The notes under the pieces: model-generated
Databases searched by the model: none
What the model was told of the DNA's origin: nothing
Seen by the model: only the letters and a program-made list of their open reading frames with translations
DNA from: Candidatus Undinarchaeales archaeon
Lineage (GTDB): Archaea > SpSt-1190 > JASMDC01
Direction: 5' to 3'
Assembly: GCA_030753015.1 (NCBI GenBank)
Contig: JASMDC010000006.1
Coordinates: 80,563-144,562 of the forward strand
Length of the DNA stretch: 64,000 nucleotides
Part shown: piece by piece, positions 19,981-30,836 of the stretch
Position numbering within the stretch: the stretch's first letter is position 1
How the letters are laid out: each line of letters begins with the position of its first letter
Program-made: the position numbers and the translations under genes

Positions 19981-21318
<1,338 letters not shown>

Positions 21319-21333
21319 ACCAGCCCTGAGGTT

Positions 21334-21359
21334 GGGGGGTCGGCGCGGACCGGCCCCCC
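21334..21359 (+). terminator. gdhA terminator hairpin
   Basis: GGGGGGTCGG pairs with CCGGCCCCCC (one wobble) around a 6-nt loop, followed by the pyrimidine tail TTCTTCCTCTTC. It starts 15 nt after the gdhA stop. Confidence 0.7.
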
Positions 21360-21417
21360 TTCTTCCTCTTCGCACCGTGACGCAGGTGGGGGAAGAGCCC
21401 GCTCCATGAGAGGATAT

Positions 21418-21428
21418 CCTTTTACATA
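21418..21428 (+). promoter_or_regulatory. TATA box of the NuoEFG-Nfn operon
   Basis: CCTTTTACATA, with its centre about 43 nt before the first ATG. GAGGAGGG precedes that ATG, so the operon has a short leader with a strong ribosome site. Confidence 0.5.
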
Positions 21429-21465
21429 CGATGCCACGATTACGTCACGTGAGGAGGGATAACTG

Positions 21466-21951
21466 ATGAATCCCGATGAAACCGATATTGTCAAACAAGT
21501 CGAAAAGATCGTCGAGGAGCACGGCCCATACACGAAGTCCCTCATACCCATCCTGCAGGACATACAGGAGGAATACGGGTACGTGCCCGGCGTGGCGATC
21601 GCGACCATCGCCGGGCGGCTCGGCATCTCCGGGGACGTGATCTACGGTGTGACCACGTTCTACTCTCAGTTCAGGTTCAACAGCCCCGGCAGGCACCATA
21701 TCAAGGCATGCCTGGGCACTGCCTGCCACGTGCGGCGGGGATCCATGCTCCTTGAGGCAATCGAGCGTCGCCTGGGGATATCCCACGGTGAGACAACGCC
21801 GGACGGCCTCTTCAGCCTTGAGAAGGTGGCGTGCCTGGGGTGCTGCGCCCTGGCCCCGGTGATCGTGGTCGACGATCAGGTGTTCGGTACCTGCACTCCC
21901 GCGAAGGTTGATGGCATCCTGTCCCGCTACGAGGGCGAGGAGAGTGCGTGA
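21466..21951 (+). CDS. NuoE/HoxE-like [2Fe-2S] subunit
   Basis: Thioredoxin-like [2Fe-2S] subunit of the NuoE/HydC family, 161 aa. An N-terminal helical bundle precedes the cluster domain with cysteines in ACLGTACHVRRG and, further on, VACLGCCALAP. It would pass electrons next to the flavin subunit encoded by the following gene, which starts one base after its stop. It is the first gene of five with touching or overlapping ends. Confidence 0.93.
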   Translation: MNPDETDIVKQVEKIVEEHGPYTKSLIPILQDIQEEYGYVPGVAIATIAGRLGISGDVIYGVTTFYSQFRFNSPGRHHIKACLGTACHVRRGSMLLEAIERRLGISHGETTPDGLFSLEKVACLGCCALAPVIVVDDQVFGTCTPAKVDGILSRYEGEESA

Positions 21952-21952
21952 C

Positions 21953-23869
21953 ATGGGCTTCGATGCCGTCCGAAAGAGGGCGAAGGCCTCGTGGGACGGG
22001 CTCGTCAGCAGCTCCATTCCCGTGATATACTTCGGCGCGGCCTCCTGCGGGAGGGCGGCAGGAGTGATGGCCGTCAAGGAGGCCGCGGTCAGGTATCTTG
22101 ACCGTACGGACACCGATGCCAGGCTCGTCGACGTGGGCTGCATCGGCCCCTGCTGCTACGAGCCGCTTGTGTACGTCCAGAAGCCGGGGAGGCCGCCCAT
22201 CTGCTACTCCAACATGGACCCTGATGGGATAGAGACTCTCCTGGAGGGCTACCTTGCGAGTGACGATCCGATGGGGGATATGGCACTGGGCGTGCTGGGG
22301 GACGAGGCCGTGGACGGCATCCCGCCGCTCTTTGAACACCCCATGCTGGCACCCCAGGTGCGGCTCGTGCTGCGCAACTGCGGTATCATAGATCCCACCG
22401 AGATCGACCACAGTATCGCCCATGGTGGGTACGAGGGAATACGAAAGGCCCTGTCCATGACGCCCGAGGAGGTCATCGAGGAAGTGAAGGCCTCCGGGCT
22501 CCGCGGGAGGGGCGGCGCAGGATTCTCCACGGGTACCAAGTGGGCGTTCTGCAGGGACGCCGAGGGTGAGCCTAAGTACTTGATATGCAACGCGGACGAG
22601 GGCGATCCGGGGGCGTTCATGAACCGCTCGCTACTGGAGGGCGACCCCCACACCGTGCTGGAGGGGATGCTCATCGCAGGCTATGCAATCGGGTGCCGTC
22701 ACGGTTACGTCTACATCAGGGCTGAGTACCCCCTCGCAATCGAGCGCCTGATCCACGCCATCGAGCAGATGAGGGCGCACGGCCTGCTCGGCGAGAACAT
22801 CATGGGCTCGGACTTCTGCTTCGACATCGAGATCAAGAAGGGGGCCGGCGCGTTTGTGTGCGGCGAGGAGACCGCGCTCATGGCTTCCATCGAGGGGAAG
22901 AGGGGCATGCCTAGGACAAGACCCCCGTTCCCGGCGACCTCGGGTGTGTGGGGTAAGCCCACGAACATCAACAACGTGGAGACCCTCGGGAGCCTCGCGA
23001 ACATCATCCGGATGGGAGCAGAGGAGTACGCAATGCAGGGATCCGACACGGCCAGGGGGACGAAGACCTTCTCCCTGGTGGGCAAGGTGAAGAGGACGGG
23101 GCTGATCGAGGTCCCCCTCGGCACCCCGGTGAAGGAGATCCTCTTCGGGATCGGTGGTGGCATCGAAAACGACCGGCAGTTCAAGGCGGTGCAGACCGGT
23201 GGGCCCTCTGGGGGCTGCATCCCGCGGTCGAAGCTGGATCTCCCCGTAGACTACGAGTCCCTCCAGGAGGCAGGCGCCATCATGGGCTCGGGTGGGATGA
23301 TCGTCATGGACGATGAGACCTGCATGGTGGACGTGGCCCATTACTTCCTATCCTTCACCCAAGCCGAGTCCTGCGGCAAGTGCGCACCGTGCCGCATCGG
23401 CACGAAGCGGATGCTGGACATCCTGGGAAAGATCAAGGACGGGAACGGAGAGATGGGGGACCTTGATGAGCTCGAATCCCTCTCCTGGACCATCCAGAAC
23501 GGCTCCCTCTGCGCGCTGGGGCAGACCGCCCCCAATCCCGTCCTGACCACCCTGCGCTATTTCAGGGACGAGTTCGAGGAGCACATACGCGAGGGGCGCT
23601 GCCGTGCCCGCGTGTGTAAGCCGCTCATCCGCTACGAGATAGTGGAAGAGCGCTGCATCGGGTGCGGGGCCTGCCAGAAGCGGTGCCCTGTAGATGCTAT
23701 CTTGGAGACCAGCCGACCGGTCACGAAGGGCAAGGGCAAGACAAGGGCCATCGATCCCAAGCTCTGCGTCCGCTGCGGCATCTGCCTTTCCGTGTGCCCG
23801 CCGAGCGCGGACGCCGTCGAGAAGTTCTCGCCCGCCACCGCAGAGGTGGCCGGGGGTGGCGGCCGATGA
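21953..23869 (+). CDS. NuoF/HydB-like FMN/NAD(H) subunit with extra Fe-S domains
   Basis: NAD(P)H-binding flavoprotein of the HydB/HndC type, 638 aa. Order: thioredoxin-like [2Fe-2S] domain (C32, C63, C67); FMN/NADH domain (RGRGGAGFSTGTKW at 184-197); the [4Fe-4S] site C474-x2-C477-x2-C480 with C520; and two C-terminal ferredoxin clusters (C568/571/574/578 and C605/608/611/615). The added N- and C-terminal domains are those of bifurcating HydB proteins rather than Complex I NuoF. It overlaps the next gene by ATGA. Confidence 0.93.
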   Translation: MGFDAVRKRAKASWDGLVSSSIPVIYFGAASCGRAAGVMAVKEAAVRYLDRTDTDARLVDVGCIGPCCYEPLVYVQKPGRPPICYSNMDPDGIETLLEGYLASDDPMGDMALGVLGDEAVDGIPPLFEHPMLAPQVRLVLRNCGIIDPTEIDHSIAHGGYEGIRKALSMTPEEVIEEVKASGLRGRGGAGFSTGTKWAFCRDAEGEPKYLICNADEGDPGAFMNRSLLEGDPHTVLEGMLIAGYAIGCRHGYVYIRAEYPLAIERLIHAIEQMRAHGLLGENIMGSDFCFDIEIKKGAGAFVCGEETALMASIEGKRGMPRTRPPFPATSGVWGKPTNINNVETLGSLANIIRMGAEEYAMQGSDTARGTKTFSLVGKVKRTGLIEVPLGTPVKEILFGIGGGIENDRQFKAVQTGGPSGGCIPRSKLDLPVDYESLQEAGAIMGSGGMIVMDDETCMVDVAHYFLSFTQAESCGKCAPCRIGTKRMLDILGKIKDGNGEMGDLDELESLSWTIQNGSLCALGQTAPNPVLTTLRYFRDEFEEHIREGRCRARVCKPLIRYEIVEERCIGCGACQKRCPVDAILETSRPVTKGKGKTRAIDPKLCVRCGICLSVCPPSADAVEKFSPATAEVAGGGGR

Positions 23870-26163
23870 GGATCACCATCGACGGAGCGGAGGTGCCCTT
23901 TACGGAGGGCCAGACCATCCTCGAGGCAGCCCGCGATGGCGGCATCTACATCCCTACTTTGTGCGCCCACGAGGGGCTCCCGCCCCTCGGTGCGTGCCGC
24001 CTCTGCGTGGTGAAGGTGGAGGGCATGCGGGGGTTCCCGCCCGCGTGCAGTATCCCTGCCGCAGACGGGATGGTAGTTCATAGTGAAGCTGAGGAGGTCA
24101 TGCGGCTCCGCCGGAACGTCCTGGCGCTCATCCTGATCGAGCACCCCCACGCCTGCCTCGTGTGCGGCGAACGCGAGGAGTGCGAGAAGCTTCGGGGCGA
24201 TCCGGAGAAGGCGGGGAGAGTCACTGGTTGCTCAACCTGCCCCAAGCGGCCAACCTGTGAGATACTCGAGGTCGCCGATTACCTGGGGATGGCCGACACC
24301 GGCATCCCCATGGTGTACAAGGGACTACCGGTGGAGCGTGACGACCCGTTCCTCGACAGGGACTACAACCTGTGCATCCTGTGCGGCCGGTGCGTTCGCA
24401 TGTGCCAGGATGTGCAGGGCGTGGGCGCCATCGCCTTCACCCACCGCGGGAATTCAACGAAGGTCGGAACCTTGTTCGGGCGTCCCCACCTCCTCGGGCC
24501 CTGCCGCTTCTGCGGCGCCTGCATCGACGTATGTCCCACCGGCGCCCTGTCGGCACGGGGGAGCAAATGGCACGGCGAACCCGACGCGACCACCGCGTCG
24601 ACCTGCGCCTTCTGCTCCCTTGGATGCCCAGTGGTGCTCGAGGTGAAGTGGGACAGGGTTATGGCGGCCGTACCTGGCAAGCAACGGGGCAGCGGACACG
24701 CGTGCGCATGCGTCTACGGCAGGTTCTGCATCCCCGCTGTGGTCAACGCCTCCAACCGGCTGCGCTACCCACGGATCAGAAAGGACGGCACACTCGCACC
24801 AGTATCCTGGGACGAGGCGTTCCACTACGTCGCGGATGCTTTTGAGGGCGTCTCACCAGCGGAGACGGGCTTCCTGATATCCCCTCATGTCACGAGCGAA
24901 TCCGCCTGGCTGATCCGGAGGCTCGCCCGGGATGTGGTGGGCACCAGCAACATCGATGTACTGTCTTCCTTCGGACGGGCCGTGATGCGCTTTGCTGCCG
25001 ACGTTGGCGATGGAGCATCGGCCTGGGCTGGCCTGGACGACGTGGAACGCGCCGACTGGCTGCTCCTTGTGAAGGATGACGTTGTCTACAGTCATCCGGC
25101 CCTTGCAGCAGCGGTCAACTGCGCCCGCGAGCGTGGTGCCACGGTCATACTCGTGGACGACGGTGAGAACGACCTGGCGACGTCGGCGGACCTTAAGGTG
25201 CTCATCGAGCCTGGCTCGTTGAGGGCCGTGCTCGCAGCCGTTGCGAAGGGGCTCCTCGTGGAGCATGGGGACGCTGTGATCGAGGGCATCGAGGCCCTCA
25301 GCACATCCCTGGAAGGATCTACCCACGAGGGGGCCGCGAAGCTTGCCGGCATATCCGTGGAATGCCTGGGTGACATTACCAAGACCCTGCACTCATCTCG
25401 AACGGGCGTCATCGTCGTCGGTCCGCGCATCCTGGACGACCCGGAGCCGGACCAGGTGCTCGCCGCTATCCGCGACCTGCTGGTGCTTCGCGGTGTTGAG
25501 CGGGGCTTCATGCCGCTGGTGGAAGAGGGCAACCTCAGGGGAGCGTACGAGGCTGGCGGCTTCCTGGACACGAGTGAGGGAGACAAGGACGTGATGGACG
25601 CACTGCGCCGCGGCGATGTGAAGGTCCTCGTCGCCGGCGAGGGCTCGATCCCTCCCGACGACATCCCCGAGGGGACGTTCCTTGTGATATCGGAGCCACA
25701 TCCCTCTGTGCTGGACGACCGGGCCGATGTTATCTTCCCCTCGGCCGTCTTCACCGAGGAGGACGGGCACTTCACCTCGCTCGACGGCCGAGAACGGAAG
25801 CTTGCAAAGGCTGCAGATCCACCTGGCATGGCCATGCCCGATTGGATGATCACCGCGGGGCTGGCGCGGGTCATGGGAGCCTGCGGATTCGAGCATGGCT
25901 CCAGTGAGGAGGTCCACCGGGAGATGGCGAAGGCCATCTCCCTGTTCCCGGGGAAGGAACGACCTTCCTTCCCATCCCGTAGGGAGCTGCTCCCCATCGC
26001 GGATACGTGCTCGCTCCATCTGGGCGAGCACGCGAGGGCGACGATGCGCTACCGGGGCACGGCCCTGCACGAGCTCGTGGGGGACCTGCGCATCTACCTC
26101 GAGGCCAGGGGGCGTATCCCAATGAAGGACTCAGAGGGATCCGAGAAGGAGGGAACACGATGA
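23866..26163 (+). CDS. NuoG/FdhA-like Fe-S subunit with a degenerate molybdopterin domain
   Basis: 765 aa. Domains: [2Fe-2S] ferredoxin (C33, C44, C47, C61); His-Cys3 cluster (H93, C97, C100, C106) with a further CSTCPKRPTC motif; two [4Fe-4S] ferredoxin motifs (C170-C180 and C213-C223); a FdhA-type cluster (C247, C250, C254, C280 or C282); then a shortened molybdopterin-oxidoreductase-like region. I see no catalytic Cys/Sec where formate dehydrogenases have it, and no hydrogenase H-cluster motifs. It is probably an electron-transfer scaffold rather than a formate dehydrogenase or hydrogenase. Confidence 0.88.
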   Translation: MRITIDGAEVPFTEGQTILEAARDGGIYIPTLCAHEGLPPLGACRLCVVKVEGMRGFPPACSIPAADGMVVHSEAEEVMRLRRNVLALILIEHPHACLVCGEREECEKLRGDPEKAGRVTGCSTCPKRPTCEILEVADYLGMADTGIPMVYKGLPVERDDPFLDRDYNLCILCGRCVRMCQDVQGVGAIAFTHRGNSTKVGTLFGRPHLLGPCRFCGACIDVCPTGALSARGSKWHGEPDATTASTCAFCSLGCPVVLEVKWDRVMAAVPGKQRGSGHACACVYGRFCIPAVVNASNRLRYPRIRKDGTLAPVSWDEAFHYVADAFEGVSPAETGFLISPHVTSESAWLIRRLARDVVGTSNIDVLSSFGRAVMRFAADVGDGASAWAGLDDVERADWLLLVKDDVVYSHPALAAAVNCARERGATVILVDDGENDLATSADLKVLIEPGSLRAVLAAVAKGLLVEHGDAVIEGIEALSTSLEGSTHEGAAKLAGISVECLGDITKTLHSSRTGVIVVGPRILDDPEPDQVLAAIRDLLVLRGVERGFMPLVEEGNLRGAYEAGGFLDTSEGDKDVMDALRRGDVKVLVAGEGSIPPDDIPEGTFLVISEPHPSVLDDRADVIFPSAVFTEEDGHFTSLDGRERKLAKAADPPGMAMPDWMITAGLARVMGACGFEHGSSEEVHREMAKAISLFPGKERPSFPSRRELLPIADTCSLHLGEHARATMRYRGTALHELVGDLRIYLEARGRIPMKDSEGSEKEGTR

Positions 26164-27020
26164 GCTACCGTATAGTCCACAAGGAGGAAGTGGTTCCCAA
26201 TGTCCACAAGCTGGTGATTGAGGACCCGCGCATCGCCCGGACCGCACAGCCCGGACAGTTCGTGTTGCTCATGCCCACCGAGGAGGGTGAACGCACACCC
26301 ATCACCCTCTCCGACTGGGACGTGGAAAGGGGCACTATAACGCTCTACGTGCTGGAATTTGGCATCACATCCATGAAGCTTGCGAATATGACGGAGGGCG
26401 ACACCGTGTTCAGCCTCGCCGGCCCACTCGGCCTACCAACACGGGTGGAGCAATTCGGCACGGTGCTCCTGGGGGGCGGGTGCTACGGCATCGGCGGCAT
26501 ACTCCCTGTCGCCAGGGCCATGAAGGAGGCCGGGAACCACGTAGTGGTGATAATAGAGGCCCGTAGCAACTTCCTGCTCTATAACAAGGAGGAGCTAGGC
26601 TCCGTTGCGGACGAGCTCCATGTCACGACAACGGACGGTTCCGAGGGGACGAAGGGTCACAACTGGGACCTGATAGGAGAGCTCCTCGACGAGGGCCGGA
26701 CCTTCGACCGGGCCTACTTCGTGGGCTGCACCCGCATGCTGATGAGATGCGCTGAGGCAACCCGGCCAGCCGGGATCCCCACCGGTGTAGCGCTCAATGC
26801 CATCATGGTGGACGGTACCGGGATGTGCGGCTGCTGTCGGGTCACCGTGGGCGGGAAGACGAGGTTCGTGTGTGTGGACGGTCCTGAAATGGATGGACAC
26901 GAGGTGGATTGGGAGGAGCTGTTCAACCGCAAGTGCTCCTACCGGGGAGACGAGGCGCGCGCCTACCAGACCCACACGTGTCGAGTGACCGGTGCTCGTG
27001 TGAAGGGGAGTGATTCTTGA
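26160..27020 (+). CDS. NfnA/SudB-like ferredoxin-NADP reductase subunit
   Basis: 286 aa, FAD- and NAD(P)-binding reductase of the NfnA / sulfide dehydrogenase beta family. The FAD-binding barrel covers about residues 1-95 and the nucleotide-binding domain starts at GGGCYGIGG (105-113). The C-terminal [2Fe-2S] site has the NfnA signature D-G-T-G-M-C-G-C-C with a later FVCVDGPE, where one ligand is an aspartate. It overlaps its neighbours by ATGA at 5' and one base at 3'. Confidence 0.92.
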   Translation: MSYRIVHKEEVVPNVHKLVIEDPRIARTAQPGQFVLLMPTEEGERTPITLSDWDVERGTITLYVLEFGITSMKLANMTEGDTVFSLAGPLGLPTRVEQFGTVLLGGGCYGIGGILPVARAMKEAGNHVVVIIEARSNFLLYNKEELGSVADELHVTTTDGSEGTKGHNWDLIGELLDEGRTFDRAYFVGCTRMLMRCAEATRPAGIPTGVALNAIMVDGTGMCGCCRVTVGGKTRFVCVDGPEMDGHEVDWEELFNRKCSYRGDEARAYQTHTCRVTGARVKGSDS

Positions 27021-28450
27021 TGGTGAAGCCGGGAGAGAGGGACCGTGTGAAGATGCCGGAGCAACTGCCCGAGGTGCGTGCCCGTAACTTCGAGGAGGTG
27101 CCCTTGGGCCTCACCGCAGAGCTGGCCGTCGCGGAGGCGGAGCGTTGCCTCAACTGCAAGAAACCGTTCTGCGTGGATGGATGCCCGGTGAGCGTCAAGA
27201 TCCCCGAGTTCATCTCCCTGATAAGTGAGGGCAGGTTCGCCGAGGCCGCACGGAAGGTGAAGGAGACCAACGCGCTCCCCGCTGTGTGCGGACGGGTGTG
27301 CCCCCAGGAGGTCCAGTGCGAAGCAAGGTGCGTGCTCGGCAAGAAGTACGAGCCCGTGGCCATCGGCTACTTGGAGCGCTTTGTCGCCGACCACGAGCGC
27401 GAGAATGATCTGATCGAACTGGCGGAGCGCGCCCCCTCCACTGGGAAGAAGGTAGCGGTCATCGGCGCAGGCCCCTCCGGGCTCACTGTGGCAGGGGATC
27501 TCATCAAGCTCGGGCACGACGTGGTGATATTCGAGGCGCTCCACAAGCCCGGCGGCGTCCTCACCTACGGCATCCCCGAGTTCCGCCTCCCCATGCGCGT
27601 CATCGAGGCCGAGGTCGCCAACCTGCTGGAGCAGGGCGTGAGTCTGGAGATGGACTCGGTCATCGGCAAGGTGCGGACCGTGCGCGAGCTGATGGAGGAG
27701 GATGGATTCGACACCGTGTTCATTGGTGTGGGCGCAGGCCTGCCGCGCTTCATGGGCGTGCCCGGTGAGAACCTCAACGGTATCTACTCGTCCAATGAGT
27801 ACCTCACGCGCTCGAACCTCATGAACGCCTTCCGCTTCCCCGAGTACGACACACCCGTGGAGCGGGCGAGGAAGGCAGTGGTCATCGGCGGCGGCAATGT
27901 TGCCATGGACTCGGTGCGCACGGCACTACGCCTGGGAGCAAAGGATGCCATCATCGCCTATCGCCGCGCCCGGGAGCAGCTGCCGGCCCGGACGGAGGAG
28001 ATCCACCACGCCGAGCAGGAGGGCGTGCGGTTCCACTTCCTGACGGCCCCCATCCGCTTCATCGGCGATGACCGCGGATTCGTGAAGGCAATGGAGTGCA
28101 TCTGCATGGAGCTGGGCGAGCCCGACGCCAGCGGCAGGAGACGGCCGGTTCCTATAGAGGGCTCCAACTTCATCATGGAGGCGGACCTTGTGGTAATCGC
28201 CGTCGGTACGAACTCCAATCCTCTGCTCACCTCCACCATGCCGGAGCTGGAGCTGAACAAATGGGGCAACATAGTCACCAACGAGGACGGCGCCACCAAC
28301 ATCGAAGGTGTGTACGCCGGTGGCGACATCGTCACGGGCAGCGCCACGGTGATCGAGGCCATGGGTGCGGGGCGCCGCGCCGCGAGGGCGATGCACGAGT
28401 ACATGACTGAAGGACGGTGGAAGGTGGAGAGGAAAGAGAGCGAGAAATGA
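27020..28450 (+). CDS. NfnB/GltD-like flavoprotein subunit
   Basis: 476 aa, homologous to the glutamate synthase small subunit and NfnB/SudA. Two [4Fe-4S] clusters are at C43-x2-C46-x4-C51-x3-C55 and C90-x3-C94-x5-C100-x3-C104. The FAD motif GAGPSGL and the NADPH motif GGGNVAMD follow. In NfnAB this subunit holds the bifurcating FAD. No glutamate synthase large subunit is nearby, so NfnB-type function is preferred to GltD. It is the last gene of the operon. Confidence 0.92.
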   Translation: MVKPGERDRVKMPEQLPEVRARNFEEVPLGLTAELAVAEAERCLNCKKPFCVDGCPVSVKIPEFISLISEGRFAEAARKVKETNALPAVCGRVCPQEVQCEARCVLGKKYEPVAIGYLERFVADHERENDLIELAERAPSTGKKVAVIGAGPSGLTVAGDLIKLGHDVVIFEALHKPGGVLTYGIPEFRLPMRVIEAEVANLLEQGVSLEMDSVIGKVRTVRELMEEDGFDTVFIGVGAGLPRFMGVPGENLNGIYSSNEYLTRSNLMNAFRFPEYDTPVERARKAVVIGGGNVAMDSVRTALRLGAKDAIIAYRRAREQLPARTEEIHHAEQEGVRFHFLTAPIRFIGDDRGFVKAMECICMELGEPDASGRRRPVPIEGSNFIMEADLVVIAVGTNSNPLLTSTMPELELNKWGNIVTNEDGATNIEGVYAGGDIVTGSATVIEAMGAGRRAARAMHEYMTEGRWKVERKESEK

Positions 28451-28497
28451 GGGTATGCTCCCCCCTCACCGACACCCTCGGAAATTGACGGTCGAAA

Positions 28498-28508
28498 ACA
28501 TATAAAGG
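28498..28508 (+). promoter_or_regulatory. TATA box of the PEP-synthase-like gene
   Basis: ACATATAAAGG, centre about 30 nt before ATG 28533, implying an almost leaderless transcript. Confidence 0.6.
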
Positions 28509-28532
28509 CAGTATCTCTAAGAGAGTCCACGG

Positions 28533-30836
28533 ATGGCCGCCCGGAAGAACTATCTGCTCAAACGCATCCTCAATGACCGGAAGTTCATCGAGTACGCCCT
28601 CCAGTGGGAAGGCCTGGGTCTCTCGTATGTGCGCTACAAGCAGATGGGGCCGGCAGTGCACCCCGATGAGAAGAAGATCCTGCTCGAGAACATCGCACGG
28701 CTTGTGATCACCAGTGACGAGGCTCACGTGTCCTACATCGCGAACCTCTTCGATTATGATGACCTCATCAAGATCGAGGAACGCATCTTCGGAAAGGGCA
28801 AGATCGGCGGGAAGAGTACGGGGATGCTGCTCGCTTTCAACGCCCTGCACAGGCACAGGGAGCATCTGGGATTCGAGGTCAGGATCCCAGACTCATGGTA
28901 CTTGGGCAGCAACATGGACACCGAGTTCCTGACCTTGAACGGCTTGCAACGGTTCGAGAATGCCAAGTGGCAGGAAAGCATCCAGTTGGATAACTACAAT
29001 GAGTTCATGGAGCTGTTACCCGAGACCCGTCTCCCTCAGAAGATCCTCAAGAAACTACGCTCCCTGCTCCGAGAGACCCACGGTACACCCCTGATCCTCC
29101 GCTCCTCGTCGCTCCTCGAGGACAGCCATGGAACCCCCTTTCCTGGGATGTATGAAAGCTACTTCATCCCGAACTGTTATTCTTTGACAGAGAACCTGAG
29201 GATGACGGTCGACGCTGTCAAGAACATCTACTCATCGATCTTCAAACCTGACTGCTTCAACTACCGGAAGAAGAAAGGCCTATTGCAGGAATATGAGGCC
29301 ATGGCCATACTGATACAGAAGGTCGTGGGGGGAAGGTACACGAGCCCCGAGGGCAAGGAGTATTTCTCCCCGCTCTTCTCCGGGGTTGGATTCTCGCAGA
29401 ACTGCTATCCCTGGTCGAAGGAGGTACGTCAAGGCGATGGTGTCGTGCGGCTTGCCCTGGGTCTCGGCACTGCTGTGGTCTCCCTTCCAGAGGAAGCGGA
29501 GGAGGCCGGTGTGTTCGTATGCGATCTCTCAACGTTCAGGACCCCCGCCCCCGAGGAACAGCTCAAGTCCTCCCAGAGGCTCGTCCATGCGGTGGACCTC
29601 CAAGAGACGGATATCAAAAAGACCATCAAACACCTCCCCATAAAGGACGTCGTGGCGTACAATGGTCTGTCGAGCCTTGGAGAGGGCCAGAACGGGGTCG
29701 AGGCGATCATCAGTATTCAGGAGGACTCGGGCAGTCTCGCACGGGCCTCAGGATACAACCTTCAAAAGGGATTCCCGTTCATCACCTTCCACTCCATCGA
29801 GAAGAAGTGGGGGCCGAGACTGAGAGAGGTCGTGAAGATAATCGAGTTCGCCTATGCAAAGAACGAGATGCACACGTTCCTCGACGAGTCGAAATGGACG
29901 CTCGTCGGGACGATCATCGGCGACTGCCCAGGGGACATCCGGGAGAGGCTCAAGGCGGATGACCTGTCCGATCCATTCGGGAGCATGATCGAAGCCGCTC
30001 AATTATCCTCCGAGATGAAGGAGAACCTGCACTACGTGGTCGAGGCCAAGAGGCTATTGGAGAACCTTTCCGATTATCCATCATTCAAATCAGCCCTAGG
30101 ATCGCTGTCCAATAAGGATCTGAAGGAGAGGCTCGGCCAGATAATAAGAAGGCACGCCATCGACATCGAATTCTCGGTCGTGGGCGACATACTCTACATA
30201 TTACAATGCCGCCCCCTGAGCTTATACGAAGAGACAGGACTGGACGAGAGCATGCACGCCATCCCACCCGAGAGGAGGTTCATCGACGTGAAGGCGGTGT
30301 GTCCCACGGCACAACTGGACATCACACGTGTGATCTATGTGGATGATGAGAAGTACATCCACATGTCACAACAACAAAAATACGCGGTCCGGGACAAGCT
30401 GAGCGAACTGAACAACTCGATGGGCGAGTCCATTGACCAGAAGGGAACCTCACACGAGGGGGATTTCATGTTCCTCCTTCCTGGGAGGGTGGGATCCTCC
30501 CATCCGGAGCTTGGTATCCCCGTGAAGTACAAAGATATTAACAACGCCCGGATACTGGTGGAGTATCCGCTCGGGCTGCAAAAGCCGGAGTTCTCCTACG
30601 GCTCGCATTTCTATCTGAGGTTGGTAGGTGACGGGATCTACACCTTTGGAATCCAGGAAGGTGACCTGTTCCGAAGGGAGCTGATCGAGATGAATGCCGT
30701 GCAGAGGTTCTTTGACGGGGCCATTATCGTCTCGAGACTCCCCCTCGGTGTGTACATGTCCGGAGTGGAGAGAAGGGTCGTATGTGAGATGATGGAGGGC
30801 GGAGAGTACGGACCCGAAGTGCTGCTCGAGATGTGA
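28533..30836 (+). CDS. Stand-alone PEP synthase/PPDK nucleotide-binding domain protein
   Basis: 767 aa, resembling the N-terminal ATP-grasp domain of pyruvate-phosphate dikinase and PEP synthase. Visible motifs are GKGKIGGKS (88-94), RSSSLLEDSHGTPFPGMYES (190-209) and LQCRPLS near 625. The phosphohistidine swivel domain (TxGGxxSHxA) and the PEP/pyruvate barrel are absent, and no neighbouring gene supplies them. A further 120-residue C-terminal domain is unrecognised. It may be an ATP-dependent phosphotransferase acting on an unknown partner; the reaction cannot be named. Confidence 0.8.
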   Translation: MAARKNYLLKRILNDRKFIEYALQWEGLGLSYVRYKQMGPAVHPDEKKILLENIARLVITSDEAHVSYIANLFDYDDLIKIEERIFGKGKIGGKSTGMLLAFNALHRHREHLGFEVRIPDSWYLGSNMDTEFLTLNGLQRFENAKWQESIQLDNYNEFMELLPETRLPQKILKKLRSLLRETHGTPLILRSSSLLEDSHGTPFPGMYESYFIPNCYSLTENLRMTVDAVKNIYSSIFKPDCFNYRKKKGLLQEYEAMAILIQKVVGGRYTSPEGKEYFSPLFSGVGFSQNCYPWSKEVRQGDGVVRLALGLGTAVVSLPEEAEEAGVFVCDLSTFRTPAPEEQLKSSQRLVHAVDLQETDIKKTIKHLPIKDVVAYNGLSSLGEGQNGVEAIISIQEDSGSLARASGYNLQKGFPFITFHSIEKKWGPRLREVVKIIEFAYAKNEMHTFLDESKWTLVGTIIGDCPGDIRERLKADDLSDPFGSMIEAAQLSSEMKENLHYVVEAKRLLENLSDYPSFKSALGSLSNKDLKERLGQIIRRHAIDIEFSVVGDILYILQCRPLSLYEETGLDESMHAIPPERRFIDVKAVCPTAQLDITRVIYVDDEKYIHMSQQQKYAVRDKLSELNNSMGESIDQKGTSHEGDFMFLLPGRVGSSHPELGIPVKYKDINNARILVEYPLGLQKPEFSYGSHFYLRLVGDGIYTFGIQEGDLFRRELIEMNAVQRFFDGAIIVSRLPLGVYMSGVERRVVCEMMEGGEYGPEVLLEM

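Noticed and set aside
23866..26163. Reading the NuoG-like gene as formate dehydrogenase or [FeFe]-hydrogenase
   Set aside because: No catalytic Cys/Sec is visible in the molybdopterin region and no H-cluster cysteine motifs are present.
27020..28450. Calling the NfnB-like gene glutamate synthase small subunit
   Set aside because: No large subunit is nearby and the gene is locked in an operon with an NfnA-like subunit.
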